Shown here in pieces: positions 1 to 8,194 of a DNA stretch of 64,000 nt; the first letter of the stretch is position 1, and the number at the start of each line of letters is the position of its first letter. Under the pieces are notes generated by a model. The model saw only the letters and a list, made by a program, of their open reading frames with translations, was not told the origin of the DNA and searched no databases. The DNA comes from Chthoniobacterales bacterium (GTDB taxonomy: Bacteria > Verrucomicrobiota > Verrucomicrobiia > Chthoniobacterales > JACTMZ01): NCBI GenBank assembly GCA_018402585.1, contig JAGYIO010000001.1:310001-374000 (forward strand). The letters are read 5' to 3'. Both the position numbers and the translations under genes were made by a program.

Positions 1-46
1 ACCCCGGGGCCGAAGGACAAAATCTGAAAGCGATGGGCCCTTGGTA
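1..46. repeat. Dispersed repeat, partial copy at window edge
   Basis: The first 46 bases closely match 13911-13955: both carry ccccggggccgaaggacaaa and then a variant of atgggcccttggt. In each place the segment lies beside REP-type palindromes, and here it abuts the left end of a MITE-like element. It is probably the right part of a longer dispersed repeat cut by the window edge. Confidence 0.6.
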
Positions 47-290
47 TTAGCCGTAACGATGCAGAGGCTGTCGTGTTTTCTCTGCACTGGCCGAGGTAAA
101 CGCTTGTTCAGGGCGAATCAACTTTTGGTGAACAATGTCGCGCCTGACCAAGGGGCACGGGCAGCCTGCCCGCCGTGCGCGGGTCCCGCCCGTCACGACC
201 TGACAACACAGCCGGGGACGGCTGTGCCCCCTGGAAAACCGAGCCATGCCGTGTTTTTATTGCTCCTCCGACTGCATCGATGCGGCTTAG
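47..290. mobile_element. MITE-like element with REP core, copy 1
   Basis: A 244-bp non-coding element. It starts ttagccgtaacgatgcag and ends ctgcatcgatgcggcttag, which are imperfect inverted repeats of about 18 bp. The centre (about 149-233) holds two facing GC-rich palindromes with a cacgggc...gcccgt type stem and flanking ggggc/gcccc. The same architecture occurs at 44305-44550 and 57679-57905. It carries no gene, so any movement would need a protein in trans. A RAYT-type transposase is the natural candidate for the REP core, but the terminal repeats may need a different enzyme. Confidence 0.7.
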
Positions 291-320
291 TTCCCTTCGT
301 TACCTTCTGTTCAAAAACTC
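290..320. repeat. Short dispersed repeat (ttcccttcgttaccttctgt type)
   Basis: The sequence ttcccttcgttaccttctgt followed by tcaaaa recurs at 22059-22105, 22656-22703 and, degenerate, at 37611-37645. Here it fills the gap between the MITE-like element and the priA stop codon. Confidence 0.6.
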
Positions 321-2546
321 CTAGAGCAACGCCACCGGATCCACATCCACGGCGACATGCACATCCTTCGGCAGCTTGATCGCCCCCAAACTCTCCTTGA
401 TCGCCTTGGTCAGGGCCCGGATCTGCTTCCCCCGCGCCACGACCTGATACCGGTACATCCCGCGAACCCGCGCCAAGGGGGCTGGCGCAGCCGGACTGAC
501 CATCACGGTGTGCGGCACGGCCGCGGTTAGTTTCTGGGCCAAGGTGCGCGCCGCGAACTCCGCTTTTTGCGCGGTATCCGCCCGCGCGGTGAGCAGAACC
601 AGATGCGAATAGGGGGGGTGCCCGAAATTGTGCCGCATCTCCAGTTCGTGCGCGGCAAAGCCGTCGAAGTCATGCGACTTGGCAAACTGGAGTGACGGAT
701 GCGCCGGGGAAAAAGTCTGCACGATCACCTCGCCCTCCGCATCCCCGCGACCCGCGCGCCCCGCAACCTGCACGAGGAGCTGGAACGTCCGCTCCCCCGC
801 GCGGAAGTCCGGCAGATGCAACGCCGAATCCGCACTGATGATCCCGACCAAAGTAACCCCCGGAAAATGCAGTCCCTTGGCGATCATCTGCGTGCCGACC
901 AGGATGTCGATTTTCCGGCTGCGGAACGCCCCGAGCGTTTCGTGGTACGCGCCCTTGCGCGTCATGGTGTCCGAATCCATCCGCGCCACCCGGGCCGAGG
1001 GAAACATCTTCTTTACCACCGCCTCGACCTTTTCCGTGCCGACGCCGCTGAAAGCAATTTGCGGGTCGTGGCAATCCGGACACCGCCGCGGTGGCTTTTG
1101 CGCGTAACCGCAGACATGACAACGCGCCAGGTCCACCTTTTTGTGCAAGGCGAGCGAGACGCTGCAGTGCGGACACTCCACGTTCTTCCCGCAGGACTTG
1201 CAGGCCAGCACGGTGAAAAATCCGCGGCGGTTGAGAAAAAGAATGGTCTGCTCCCCCTTGGCCAAGCGCGACTCAATGGCCAGTCCCAGCTTCGGCGAAA
1301 TAAACTGGTCATTGCGCTCACCGTCCTTACTCCGCAAACGCATGTCGACCACCCGAAAGACCGGGAGCACGCAGCCGTCATGACGGTGACTCAGCTCGAG
1401 CAAAGCGTATTTCCCCTTCCGGCAATTCTCGAAACTTTCGAGTGACGGGGTGGCCGATCCGAGCAGCACCGCGCACGGCTCCATCTTCCCGCGCACCACG
1501 GCGAGATCGCGCGCCTGGTAACGCGGTCCCTCGTCCTGCTTGTAGGAATTGTCATGCTCCTCGTCGATCACGATGAGCCCGAGATTTTCCAAGGGCGCGA
1601 AAACCGCCCCGCGCGCGCCGATAACAATGCGCGCCTGACCACTCCGCACCCGGTGCCATTCGTCGTGACGTTCCCCCTCGCTCAAATGGCTGTGCAGCAC
1701 CGCGACCGCAATCCCTTGCGGCGTAAAGCGCGAGGAGAAGCGCTCGACGGTCTGCGGGGTCAGGGCAATTTCCGGGACCAGCACAAGTGCCGTTTTTCCC
1801 GCTTGGAGCACCTCGTCGATGGCGCGGAGGTAAACCTCCGTCTTCCCGCTGCCCGTAATCCCTTTCAAAACGATCGGCTGGTGCGCGGCCGGATCATGCA
1901 AGGCCGGACGTATCCCTTCCAAGGCGTGCTCCTGCTCGGCACTCAAGACCGGCGGCTGCGAGGCCACAAATTCCTCCGATCCGAGCGGGGCGCGCCGCAC
2001 TTCCTCCGCTCTGACCTCGACCAACCCGCGCCGCACGAGCGTTTTCACCGCAGCATCGGAAGCACCGGTCTCGGCCATGAGTCGCGCCACAGCCACCGGA
2101 CCGTTGATTTGCAAATGTTCGAGAACCGCCGCTTGGCGCGGGGCCTTGGTCCGCAGGGCCGCGATCTCCTCCGCACTGAGCGGCTTGGCCAAGGAAGCAA
2201 ACTTGCGCTTGAGCGGCGCATGCCCCGTCTCCCGCACCGCGCGCGGCAAAACGCAGCGCAAGGCATCCTGTTCGTCGCACCCGTAATACTCCGCCATCCA
2301 CTTCGCCAGTTTCAGCAGCACCGGCGTGATCTGCGGACGTTCGTCCATCACCGCCGCGAGCGGACGCACTCCCGGGGCCGAGGTCGTTGCCGCCACCGCC
2401 ACCACCGTCCCGATGACTTGCCGGTTGCGCAGTGGCACGCGCACCCGCGAACCCGCCGCCACCCGCCCGTCCCAACCCGCCGGAATCTCATAGTCGAGGG
2501 TCTTCCCCGTCGAGCGGTCGAGGATCACCTGGGCAAAGCGCGGCAT
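321..2546 (-). CDS. priA: Primosomal protein N' (replication restart helicase PriA)
   Basis: PriA is a 3'-to-5' superfamily 2 helicase that recognises stalled forks and loads the replicative helicase for restart. The 741-aa length matches the family (E. coli 732). Visible parts are an N-terminal DNA-binding domain, Walker A GITGSGKTEVYL near residue 229, the DEEH box in VIDEEHDNSYKQ near 325, and a zinc-binding insert with CxxC pairs (CKSCGKNVECPHC, then CHVCGY and CPDC) around residues 448-490. The conserved motif VGTQMIAKGLHFPGV follows. The ATG at 2546 begins MPRFAQVILD, a typical PriA N-terminus. It is the last gene of a leftward series; MITE-like repeats follow its stop. Confidence 0.97.
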   Translation of the reverse strand: MPRFAQVILDRSTGKTLDYEIPAGWDGRVAAGSRVRVPLRNRQVIGTVVAVAATTSAPGVRPLAAVMDERPQITPVLLKLAKWMAEYYGCDEQDALRCVLPRAVRETGHAPLKRKFASLAKPLSAEEIAALRTKAPRQAAVLEHLQINGPVAVARLMAETGASDAAVKTLVRRGLVEVRAEEVRRAPLGSEEFVASQPPVLSAEQEHALEGIRPALHDPAAHQPIVLKGITGSGKTEVYLRAIDEVLQAGKTALVLVPEIALTPQTVERFSSRFTPQGIAVAVLHSHLSEGERHDEWHRVRSGQARIVIGARGAVFAPLENLGLIVIDEEHDNSYKQDEGPRYQARDLAVVRGKMEPCAVLLGSATPSLESFENCRKGKYALLELSHRHDGCVLPVFRVVDMRLRSKDGERNDQFISPKLGLAIESRLAKGEQTILFLNRRGFFTVLACKSCGKNVECPHCSVSLALHKKVDLARCHVCGYAQKPPRRCPDCHDPQIAFSGVGTEKVEAVVKKMFPSARVARMDSDTMTRKGAYHETLGAFRSRKIDILVGTQMIAKGLHFPGVTLVGIISADSALHLPDFRAGERTFQLLVQVAGRAGRGDAEGEVIVQTFSPAHPSLQFAKSHDFDGFAAHELEMRHNFGHPPYSHLVLLTARADTAQKAEFAARTLAQKLTAAVPHTVMVSPAAPAPLARVRGMYRYQVVARGKQIRALTKAIKESLGAIKLPKDVHVAVDVDPVALL

Positions 2547-2573
2547 GGCGGGAGCTTATCCGGTCCGACGAGG

Positions 2574-2659
2574 GCCTCAATCAGCCTTTGCAGGGCGCCC
2601 ATCCCCGGCCGCCGCGGCAGAGGATGCGGCTCGCGGGGACGCTCGCCCTCCAAGAAAAA
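2574..2659. repeat. 85-bp direct repeat, left of hicBA
   Basis: Begins gcctcaatcag and ends gctcgccctccaagaaaa, and closely matches 3184-3268 in the same orientation. The core is a GC-rich palindrome of the ggcggccgtccccggccgcc type, degenerate here, followed by atgcggctcgcggggacgc. The two copies bracket the hicBA pair. Shorter relatives lie at 24471-24497 and 47341-47394. Confidence 0.75.
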
Positions 2660-2728
2660 GGCCCTCTGCGGTCTCCCGAAAAACCAATTATGAAGATCGG
2701 AATCCCGACTCGCCGACCGGGCCAAGAA

Positions 2729-2923
2729 TCAAGCTCCCTTCGGAACTTCGATGCCCAACCGGCGGCAAATTGACTTGGTGGTAAATCGCTTCACCTCCTT
2801 ATGCCGCGGGACAGCTTGCATCTCCCCCGTCGCCAGATTCCGCCAGATCGAATGCGAACCCCCTTCGCGCACCAAGTCACAACCGTATGAACGGAGATGC
2901 GCCAGCAGCGCCTCCCGCTTCAC
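2729..2923 (-). CDS. hicA: HicA-family toxin (mRNA interferase)
   Basis: A 64-aa double-stranded RNA-binding-fold protein of the HicA family, expected to cleave mRNA until bound by HicB. The key feature is the catalytic-histidine region GGSHSIWRN; the C-terminal segment FTTKSICRRLGI is also family-like. A GTG start at 2923 is chosen because it overlaps the hicB stop as GTGA, giving tight translational coupling; the longer in-frame extension upstream only reads through hicB and has no family similarity. The antitoxin-first order (hicB then hicA) is the reverse of the E. coli order but common elsewhere. The pair sits between two 85-bp direct repeats. Confidence 0.85.
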   Translation of the reverse strand: MKREALLAHLRSYGCDLVREGGSHSIWRNLATGEMQAVPRHKEVKRFTTKSICRRLGIEVPKGA

Positions 2924-3138
2924 GCCGCCACCACTTGAAGCAGGTCTCCCTTGGAGAGCAACCTCTCGGCTTCGTCCCGGCGAAACTGCAGAACTTCTTT
3001 CACCGCATCCTTCAAATTCGCGATGCATTCCTCGCGGGTCTCACCTTGGCCGTTGGCCTCGGGAAACTCCACACAGGTCGCAGCAAAGCCCGTTTCGCCG
3101 TCGAGCGCGCAATCATGCAGCACGGCTGTAATATCCAT
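2920..3138 (-). CDS. hicB: HicB-family antitoxin
   Basis: A 72-aa partial-RNase-H-fold antitoxin beginning MDITAVLHDC. It has the typical HicB core, a beta strand with GFAATCVEFPEANGQGET followed by the helix REECIANLKDAVKEVL. It should bind HicA and block its active site. The ATG at 3138 is preferred over the upstream in-frame ATG at 3183, whose extension has no family features. The short form lacks a clear C-terminal helix-turn-helix or ribbon-helix-helix domain, so autoregulation is not obvious. Its stop overlaps the hicA GTG. Confidence 0.85.
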   Translation of the reverse strand: MDITAVLHDCALDGETGFAATCVEFPEANGQGETREECIANLKDAVKEVLQFRRDEAERLLSKGDLLQVVAA

Positions 3139-3183
3139 AGCTGGATAATTATGGCGCCCGGACAACGTGTCAAACGCGCGCAC

Positions 3184-3268
3184 GCCTCAATCAGGCATTG
3201 GAGGGCGGCCGTCCCCGGCCGCCGCGGGATAGGATGCGGCTCGCGGGGACGCTCGCCCTCCAAGAAAA
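3184..3268. repeat. 85-bp direct repeat, right of hicBA
   Basis: Right-hand copy of the repeat at 2574-2659. Its palindrome is intact here: ggcggccg-tccc-cggccgcc, an 8-bp stem with a 4-nt loop. It lies between the hicB start and the yjbQ stop. Confidence 0.75.
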
Positions 3269-3285
3269 CACGCTTTGTCGTTTCC

Positions 3286-3705
3286 CTATTTTCCGACCAC
3301 CGAGACAACAATCTCCCGCTGGTGCGGCGCGTGACGGTGTTCGAGAAGGAAGATGCCCTGCCACGTGCCGAGGGCCATGCGGCCACCAGTTACGGGAATG
3401 GTCTCGCTCGTGCGGGTCACCGTCATGCGCAGGTGACTGGCCGTGTCGTCGGGACCTTCCATGGTGTGCACGTGCCATGCTTCGCCGTCCGGGGCAATCC
3501 GGTCGAGAAACTCATGCAAATCCTCCCGCGCCGAAGGATCGGCGTTTTCGAAAATGACGAGGCTCGCACTTGTATGCCGGACAAACACCATGACCATGCC
3601 CTCTTTCAGTCCGGACGCATGAAGCATGCGCGTCACTTCGTTGGTGATTTCGTAACTTCCCCGCCCGCGGGTGCGGACTTCGAAACTCTCGGTCTTGGCG
3701 ATCAT
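3286..3705 (-). CDS. yjbQ: YjbQ/UPF0047 family protein
   Basis: A 139-aa member of the UPF0047 (YjbQ) family, usual length 130-140 aa. Family marks are FVRHTSASL near residue 42, EGPDDTASHLR near 83 and LGTWQGIFLLEHR near 112, which supply the conserved histidines and acidic residues of the putative metal-containing active site. Some members have weak thiamine-phosphate synthase activity; the physiological role is not settled. The ATG at 3705 gives a normal N-terminus. It stands alone between a repeat and the downstream-encoded serine hydrolase. Confidence 0.92.
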   Translation of the reverse strand: MIAKTESFEVRTRGRGSYEITNEVTRMLHASGLKEGMVMVFVRHTSASLVIFENADPSAREDLHEFLDRIAPDGEAWHVHTMEGPDDTASHLRMTVTRTSETIPVTGGRMALGTWQGIFLLEHRHAPHQREIVVSVVGK

Positions 3706-3731
3706 TGGTCAGAACTCTCAACCCTCATCCC

Positions 3732-4880
3732 TCAACTCTCAACTCCGTAGAGAGCTTGCACGAGGCGGGCCGGGCGCGACTCGCGCAGCACGCCATTTTC
3801 CATCCGGTTCATGACGTAGGCAAAGCCGATCCTGTTTTCCGGGTCGGCGAAGGCGAGGCTTCCGCCCGCTCCCGGATGCCCGAAGGCCGTAAGAGACGGA
3901 CCGAGCGTGGAGCGCACTTTGGCGCCCGCGGCGTCGAGCGGGTCCATCATAAAGCCGGCCGAAAAGGCGGTCGGTTGTTGGAGCACGAGGTCACGTCCGT
4001 TGCTCGCACGTTGGGTCAGCGCCTCGTGCCACGGACCGTGGAAAAATTCCCCCGCCGCCAGACGGTCGTAAAACCGGGCCAAAGACCGCGCATTGCCGAT
4101 CCCGCCGAAAGAAGGAATCGAGGCGCGCCAGACTTCCGGCCGGTTTGTGGCGGCCGCGCCGACCACCCCCGACGGCTGGGCGAACGATCGCGCGGTGAGC
4201 GACGCCCGGTCAGCCAAAGCATTTTCAAACGGTCCCGGTTCTGTCAAATCTTCGACCCGCGCCGCGTGCATCCGCGCCACATGGCCATCCAACTCCGCCG
4301 GTAACCCAATCCAGAACTGCAGCGCCAGCGGATCCCCGAAGGCTTTGCGCCAATACGCGCCGAGCGACAGCCCCGCGGTGCGCCGTACGAGAGCATCGAG
4401 CAAATAACCGAAGGTTCGCGGCGCGTAACCGTGCGCGGTGCCCGGCGCCCAATTCGGCACCTGCGCGGCCAGCGCGGCCGCCACCCCTTCCAAGTCAAAA
4501 ACCTCCAAGCCGCCCTGCTCGAGCACGGCCAAACCGGCCCGGTGGGCGAGCAGGTCGGAGATCGTCACCTTGCTTTTTCCGGCCGCCCCAAATTCCGGCC
4601 AGACCTCGGCCACGGGGCCCCCGAGAGGGACCTTGGCTTCCTGCAAGGCATGCAGGGCACAAGCCGCCGCCGGACCTTTGGTCGCCGACCAGCAGAAAAC
4701 AATCGTGTCCTCGGTCCATGGTGATGTCTGCGCCGCATCGCGCCACCCGCCGCCGAAGCGCAACAACTCGTGGCCGTCCTGCCAGACACAGACCTCGGCA
4801 CCCAGCTCTTCCCCCCGGGCGAAATGATCCTCGAAGGCCGCCCGCACCCGCGCGGAGGCGGCCCCGTCGATGGGCTTCAT
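3732..4880 (-). CDS. Beta-lactamase-fold serine hydrolase
   Basis: A 382-aa protein of the class C beta-lactamase/esterase (EstB-like) superfamily. The nucleophile motif SxxK is SATK in CWSATKGPAAA near residue 70. The YxN equivalent is probably within HGYAPRTFGY, and the third element is HPGAGGS rather than KTG, which is usual for esterase-type members. No signal peptide is seen, so it is probably cytoplasmic, more likely an esterase or amidase than an antibiotic-resistance enzyme. Its ATG overlaps the TPR gene stop (ATGA), indicating co-transcription. Confidence 0.85.
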   Translation of the reverse strand: MKPIDGAASARVRAAFEDHFARGEELGAEVCVWQDGHELLRFGGGWRDAAQTSPWTEDTIVFCWSATKGPAAACALHALQEAKVPLGGPVAEVWPEFGAAGKSKVTISDLLAHRAGLAVLEQGGLEVFDLEGVAAALAAQVPNWAPGTAHGYAPRTFGYLLDALVRRTAGLSLGAYWRKAFGDPLALQFWIGLPAELDGHVARMHAARVEDLTEPGPFENALADRASLTARSFAQPSGVVGAAATNRPEVWRASIPSFGGIGNARSLARFYDRLAAGEFFHGPWHEALTQRASNGRDLVLQQPTAFSAGFMMDPLDAAGAKVRSTLGPSLTAFGHPGAGGSLAFADPENRIGFAYVMNRMENGVLRESRPARLVQALYGVES

Positions 4881-5341
4881 ACCAACTTGCCGATAACGTC
4901 TTCCAAATCAGGATCGTAACGCGCGATTTCCCGGAATTTATCGTCCAGATTGAAGCTCATCTGCAGATAGCTCTGCGCCTCCTCCGGATTGCCCAAGACC
5001 GCGTGGTAGCAGCCGAGATTGTAAAAATAGACCGGCTCACGGAGCAGCGAGGCCGGGCCCTCCTGCAACAAAGCCATCGCCTCGGCGGTGCGGCCGAGTT
5101 CATGCAGGCAGAAGGCGCCGTGGATGTAGCCGAGGGGCAGGTCCGGACGGTCGGTGCGCAAAGTCTGGCAGGCGGTCAGCGCCTCCGGCCACCGCCGCGC
5201 GCGCATGAAAATATAAACCCTCAACTGGGCCACACCCTCGTGGCCACGTTCCTCCGCCGGCACCCGCTCCAATTCGGCAAGCGCCTCGTCCGCCATGCCC
5301 AACTCGAGATATCCTTGGGCGGCATTGATGTAATGTTGCAG
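4877..5341 (-). CDS. Small tetratricopeptide-repeat protein
   Basis: A predicted soluble helical-repeat protein of about 154 aa with TPR-like units such as YFYNLGCYHAVLGNPEEAQ. The first ATG leaves a truncated first repeat: the frame remains open upstream through QHYINAAQGYLELG, which completes a TPR helix, so a CTG at 5341 or a TTG at 5302 is a better start than the ATG at 5296. It lies between uvrC and the serine hydrolase gene, and its stop overlaps the latter's ATG. The specific function is unknown; TPR proteins usually mediate protein contacts. Confidence 0.75.
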   Translation of the reverse strand: MQHYINAAQGYLELGMADEALAELERVPAEERGHEGVAQLRVYIFMRARRWPEALTACQTLRTDRPDLPLGYIHGAFCLHELGRTAEAMALLQEGPASLLREPVYFYNLGCYHAVLGNPEEAQSYLQMSFNLDDKFREIARYDPDLEDVIGKLV

Positions 5342-5355
5342 GGCGATGAGCGTAG

Positions 5356-6951
5356 CTAAGGCGAAAGGCGGCGGCCGCGCAACCGTTTCGCCGCCTCGCC
5401 GCCGAGGGAATCCCTGATTTGCAGGGCCAACTTGGGGCCGATTCCCGGGACCGCGGCGATGTCCTCGACCGTGACACGGCGCAAGCGCTCGACCGAACCG
5501 AAAGCGCGCAACAGCGCCTGCTTGCGCGATTTGTTCACGCCCTCGACATCATCCAGACGGCTCTCGGAGACCCGGCGCTTCATCAACAGTTGGTGGTATC
5601 CGTTGGCCACCCGGTGGGCCTCGTCCCGGATGCGCTGGAGCAATTTCAATCCCCCGCTCTCGTGCGACAGACGCAAAGGCTGCGGGTCGTTCGGGAAATA
5701 AATTTCTTCCCGCTCCTTGGCCAGTCCGATCACCGGCTGCCCGCGCAGCCCGAGCCGGCGCAACTCGTTGACCGCGCTGGACAATTGCCCGCGGCCACCA
5801 TCGACCACCACGAGATCCGGAATACGGTCCGCCGCGGGCATAAGCAGCCGAGCGACCGCCTCACCGGCCTCCTCCTGGCTAAATTCGGCGGCCTCCGGAT
5901 GCACTTCGCGCGCCACAGCCAGCAGCCGCGCATAACGCCGGCGCACCACCTCGGCCATACTCGCAAAGTCATCCTGTCCCTCCACCGACTTGATCCGGTA
6001 ACGCCGGTAGCTGCTCCGGTCCGGCACACCGTCCTTGAAGCGGACCATCGAAGCCACCACATGCGTATTCGTGATATTGGAAATGTCGAAGCACTCCATG
6101 AGGACGGGCGGGCGCGGCAAGCCGAGGGCCTCCCCGAGTTCGTTCAGGTCGGCTAGCGGGTTGACCGCGCGGGGCAAAGCATCCCCGCGCAGAAAACGCC
6201 GCGACTTCGCCGAGGTGCGCCGCAGCGCGGTGACCAGATCACGCAGCGCCGCTGCCTTTTCAAAATCGTGCCGGGCGGCCGCGGCCTGCATTTCCTGCTC
6301 CAACTCTTCGGGCACGTCTTTGCTCCGGCCCTCCAGAAATTTACAGGCCTCAAGCACCCGCGCACCGTAGTCCGCCTCGCTGATCTTGCCAGCGCATGGT
6401 GCAGAGCAATTTTTGATGATGTCGTCGTGGCAGTGAAGGTAGTCTTTCTCGGTCGGCACGCGCGGACGGCAGGAACGCAAGCCGTATTTGCGTTTGAGAA
6501 TCTCGAGGGTGGCGCGCAGTGCCCCCGAATGCGCGTAGGGTCCGTAGTAGCGCGCGCCATCGTTCTTCTTCAGCCGCACAAGGGAAAATTTGGGAAAGGG
6601 ATCGTCCAGGTTGACTTTGATCGAGAGGAAATTTTTGTCGTCGCGGAATGATATGTTGTACTTCGGCCGGTATTCCTTGATCAGCCGACCCTCGAGCAAG
6701 ACCGCCTCGGCGTCGGAACGGACCACGTGCAAGGTGAAATCCCAGACCGAGTCGAGCAAGGCCCGAGTCTTCAGGTCGGCCATCCGTGAGCGCGCCGGGG
6801 TGAAATAGTTTGCCAGCCGCTTGCGCAAATCGCGCGCCTTGCCCACATAAATGACCCGGTTGAGCCGGTCCCGCATGAGGTAAACCCCCGGCTTGTGCGG
6901 CACCTCGTGCAACCGGGCGCGGAGATCAGGCTTGTCGGGGGCTGCAGGCAT
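5356..6951 (-). CDS. uvrC: Excinuclease ABC subunit C
   Basis: UvrC makes the dual incisions of nucleotide-excision repair. At 531 aa it is shorter than E. coli UvrC (610). Domains in order: GIY-YIG nuclease (PHKPGVYLMRD... VIYVGKARDLRKRL, residues 10-45), UVR helix (AARHDFEKAAALRDLV, about 205), RNase-H-like nuclease with LMECFDISN and LVVVDGGRGQL, and C-terminal helix-hairpin-helix (VEDIAAVPGIGPKLALQI). The ATG at 6951 (MPAAPDKP) is chosen; the frame runs far upstream but that part is non-coding antisense to the next gene. UvrA is encoded 10 kb away; uvrB is not in the window. Confidence 0.96.
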   Translation of the reverse strand: MPAAPDKPDLRARLHEVPHKPGVYLMRDRLNRVIYVGKARDLRKRLANYFTPARSRMADLKTRALLDSVWDFTLHVVRSDAEAVLLEGRLIKEYRPKYNISFRDDKNFLSIKVNLDDPFPKFSLVRLKKNDGARYYGPYAHSGALRATLEILKRKYGLRSCRPRVPTEKDYLHCHDDIIKNCSAPCAGKISEADYGARVLEACKFLEGRSKDVPEELEQEMQAAAARHDFEKAAALRDLVTALRRTSAKSRRFLRGDALPRAVNPLADLNELGEALGLPRPPVLMECFDISNITNTHVVASMVRFKDGVPDRSSYRRYRIKSVEGQDDFASMAEVVRRRYARLLAVAREVHPEAAEFSQEEAGEAVARLLMPAADRIPDLVVVDGGRGQLSSAVNELRRLGLRGQPVIGLAKEREEIYFPNDPQPLRLSHESGGLKLLQRIRDEAHRVANGYHQLLMKRRVSESRLDDVEGVNKSRKQALLRAFGSVERLRRVTVEDIAAVPGIGPKLALQIRDSLGGEAAKRLRGRRLSP

Positions 6952-7026
6952 CTCCGGTCCAATATAGCCGCTCCAGCCGCCCCCGCCATCCTTGCATCGG
7001 ACAAACAGACCGCTAATCTTTGCGCT

Positions 7027-7749
7027 GTGAGACCGCTCCCGGTTGCCTCTGCCATCTTGCTTACGGTTACCAGCGCCCGAGCGCAGGAGGTTATACCGCC
7101 CGTCCGCGCAGAGATCAATTTGTGGCAGGTCATGCTTTCCGGCGGCCCCGTCATGATCCCTTTGGGCATCCTTTCGGTCATCGCCGTAATGCTCATTCTG
7201 GTCTACCTTTTCACCATGCGGCGCGGCGCAATCGTGACCAAGCGCTACATGACCACCGCGGACGCCCTCCTGCGCAAAGGGGATTACCTCGGGCTTCTCG
7301 CCATTTCCAGCCGCCATCGCGAAGCCGTGGCGCGCATCATGCAACGCACGCTCGATTTTGTCACCCAACACCCGGAAGCCACCCTGGCCGACGCCCGCGA
7401 AATCGCCGAAACCGAAGGAACCCGCCAAGCCGCCGCCCTCAACCAGCGCATCACTTACCTGGCCGATATCGGCACCATCGCCCCGATGGTCGGACTATTC
7501 GGGACCGTGCTCGGCATGATCAAGTCGTTTAGCGTGGTGGCCAGCGACATCGTGGCCTCGCGGCCCATCATGCTGGCCGAGGGCGTCTCGGAGGCCTTGG
7601 TCACCACGGCAACCGGTCTGGTCATCGGCATCCCGGCCATGGCCGCCTATTCTTTTTTCCGCGGACGCGCCCAATCGCTCATCGCAGAGCTCGAGGCGGC
7701 TTCGACCCAGTTGATGGCCCTGATGTCCGTGGCCTTCACCCGGAAATAA
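7027..7749 (+). CDS. MotA/TolQ/ExbB-type proton channel protein
   Basis: A 240-aa inner-membrane protein. A GTG start at 7027 yields a signal-like segment (VRPLPVASAILLTVTSARAQ), then TM1 (MIPLGILSVIAVMLILVYLF), a cytoplasmic helical loop, and the conserved ExbB/TolQ TM2-TM3 core, IGTIAPMVGLFGTVLGMI and ATGLVIGIPAMAAYSFF. Such proteins pair with ExbD/TolR to couple proton flow to outer-membrane energisation. No exbD/tolR partner is adjacent; a small lipoprotein follows instead. Divergent from uvrC with a gap of 75 bp. Confidence 0.88.
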   Translation: MRPLPVASAILLTVTSARAQEVIPPVRAEINLWQVMLSGGPVMIPLGILSVIAVMLILVYLFTMRRGAIVTKRYMTTADALLRKGDYLGLLAISSRHREAVARIMQRTLDFVTQHPEATLADAREIAETEGTRQAAALNQRITYLADIGTIAPMVGLFGTVLGMIKSFSVVASDIVASRPIMLAEGVSEALVTTATGLVIGIPAMAAYSFFRGRAQSLIAELEAASTQLMALMSVAFTRK

Positions 7750-7807
7750 ACTGCGCACCCTCTCATTTTTTGCTGCCATCCGGCCCGGCCGGGGCTATCA
7801 ATCCACA

Positions 7808-8194
7808 GTGCGTTGGAACCCACTTATTATTCTCCTGTGCGCCGGCCTGACCGCCTGCGCCACACCGGAAAATCGCCGCGAACTTTTCGGCCCGTGGTAT
7901 CCCTACAAGCCGATCCCCTTCAAACCGCCGGAGCGGGATGTGAATGACCGCGTGATCCAACCTGTCGTGGCCCCGAGCGAGAACATCGTGCATTACGGCC
8001 CCGACCAGAAGGAACTCATCCTCGGCACTTGGGGGATGGCCGGGCACCGACCGAGCATGCAATACCCCAGCACTCCCTGGAGCACGGAAGAGCGCATCAT
8101 CCGCCGCTACAACGGCAAGGGTTTGCAGGCGCAGGAAATCGCAGCCCGCGAGCGCGCCCGAACCTACGCGGCCGGTTCATCTGCGGTCAGATAA
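7808..8194 (+). CDS. Small predicted lipoprotein, function unknown
   Basis: A 128-aa protein with a GTG start, hydrophobic leader and lipobox LTAC (ILLCAGLTACATPENRR), so predicted to be lipid-anchored. The mature part is hydrophilic and proline-rich, with tryptophans in GPWYPYKPIPF and LGTWGMAG and a helical, basic C-terminus. No family was recognised. It follows the ExbB-like gene by 58 bp, so a shared envelope role is possible but only inferred. Its last 31 bp overlap the 3' end of the convergent rdgB. Confidence 0.7.
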   Translation: MRWNPLIILLCAGLTACATPENRRELFGPWYPYKPIPFKPPERDVNDRVIQPVVAPSENIVHYGPDQKELILGTWGMAGHRPSMQYPSTPWSTEERIIRRYNGKGLQAQEIAARERARTYAAGSSAVR

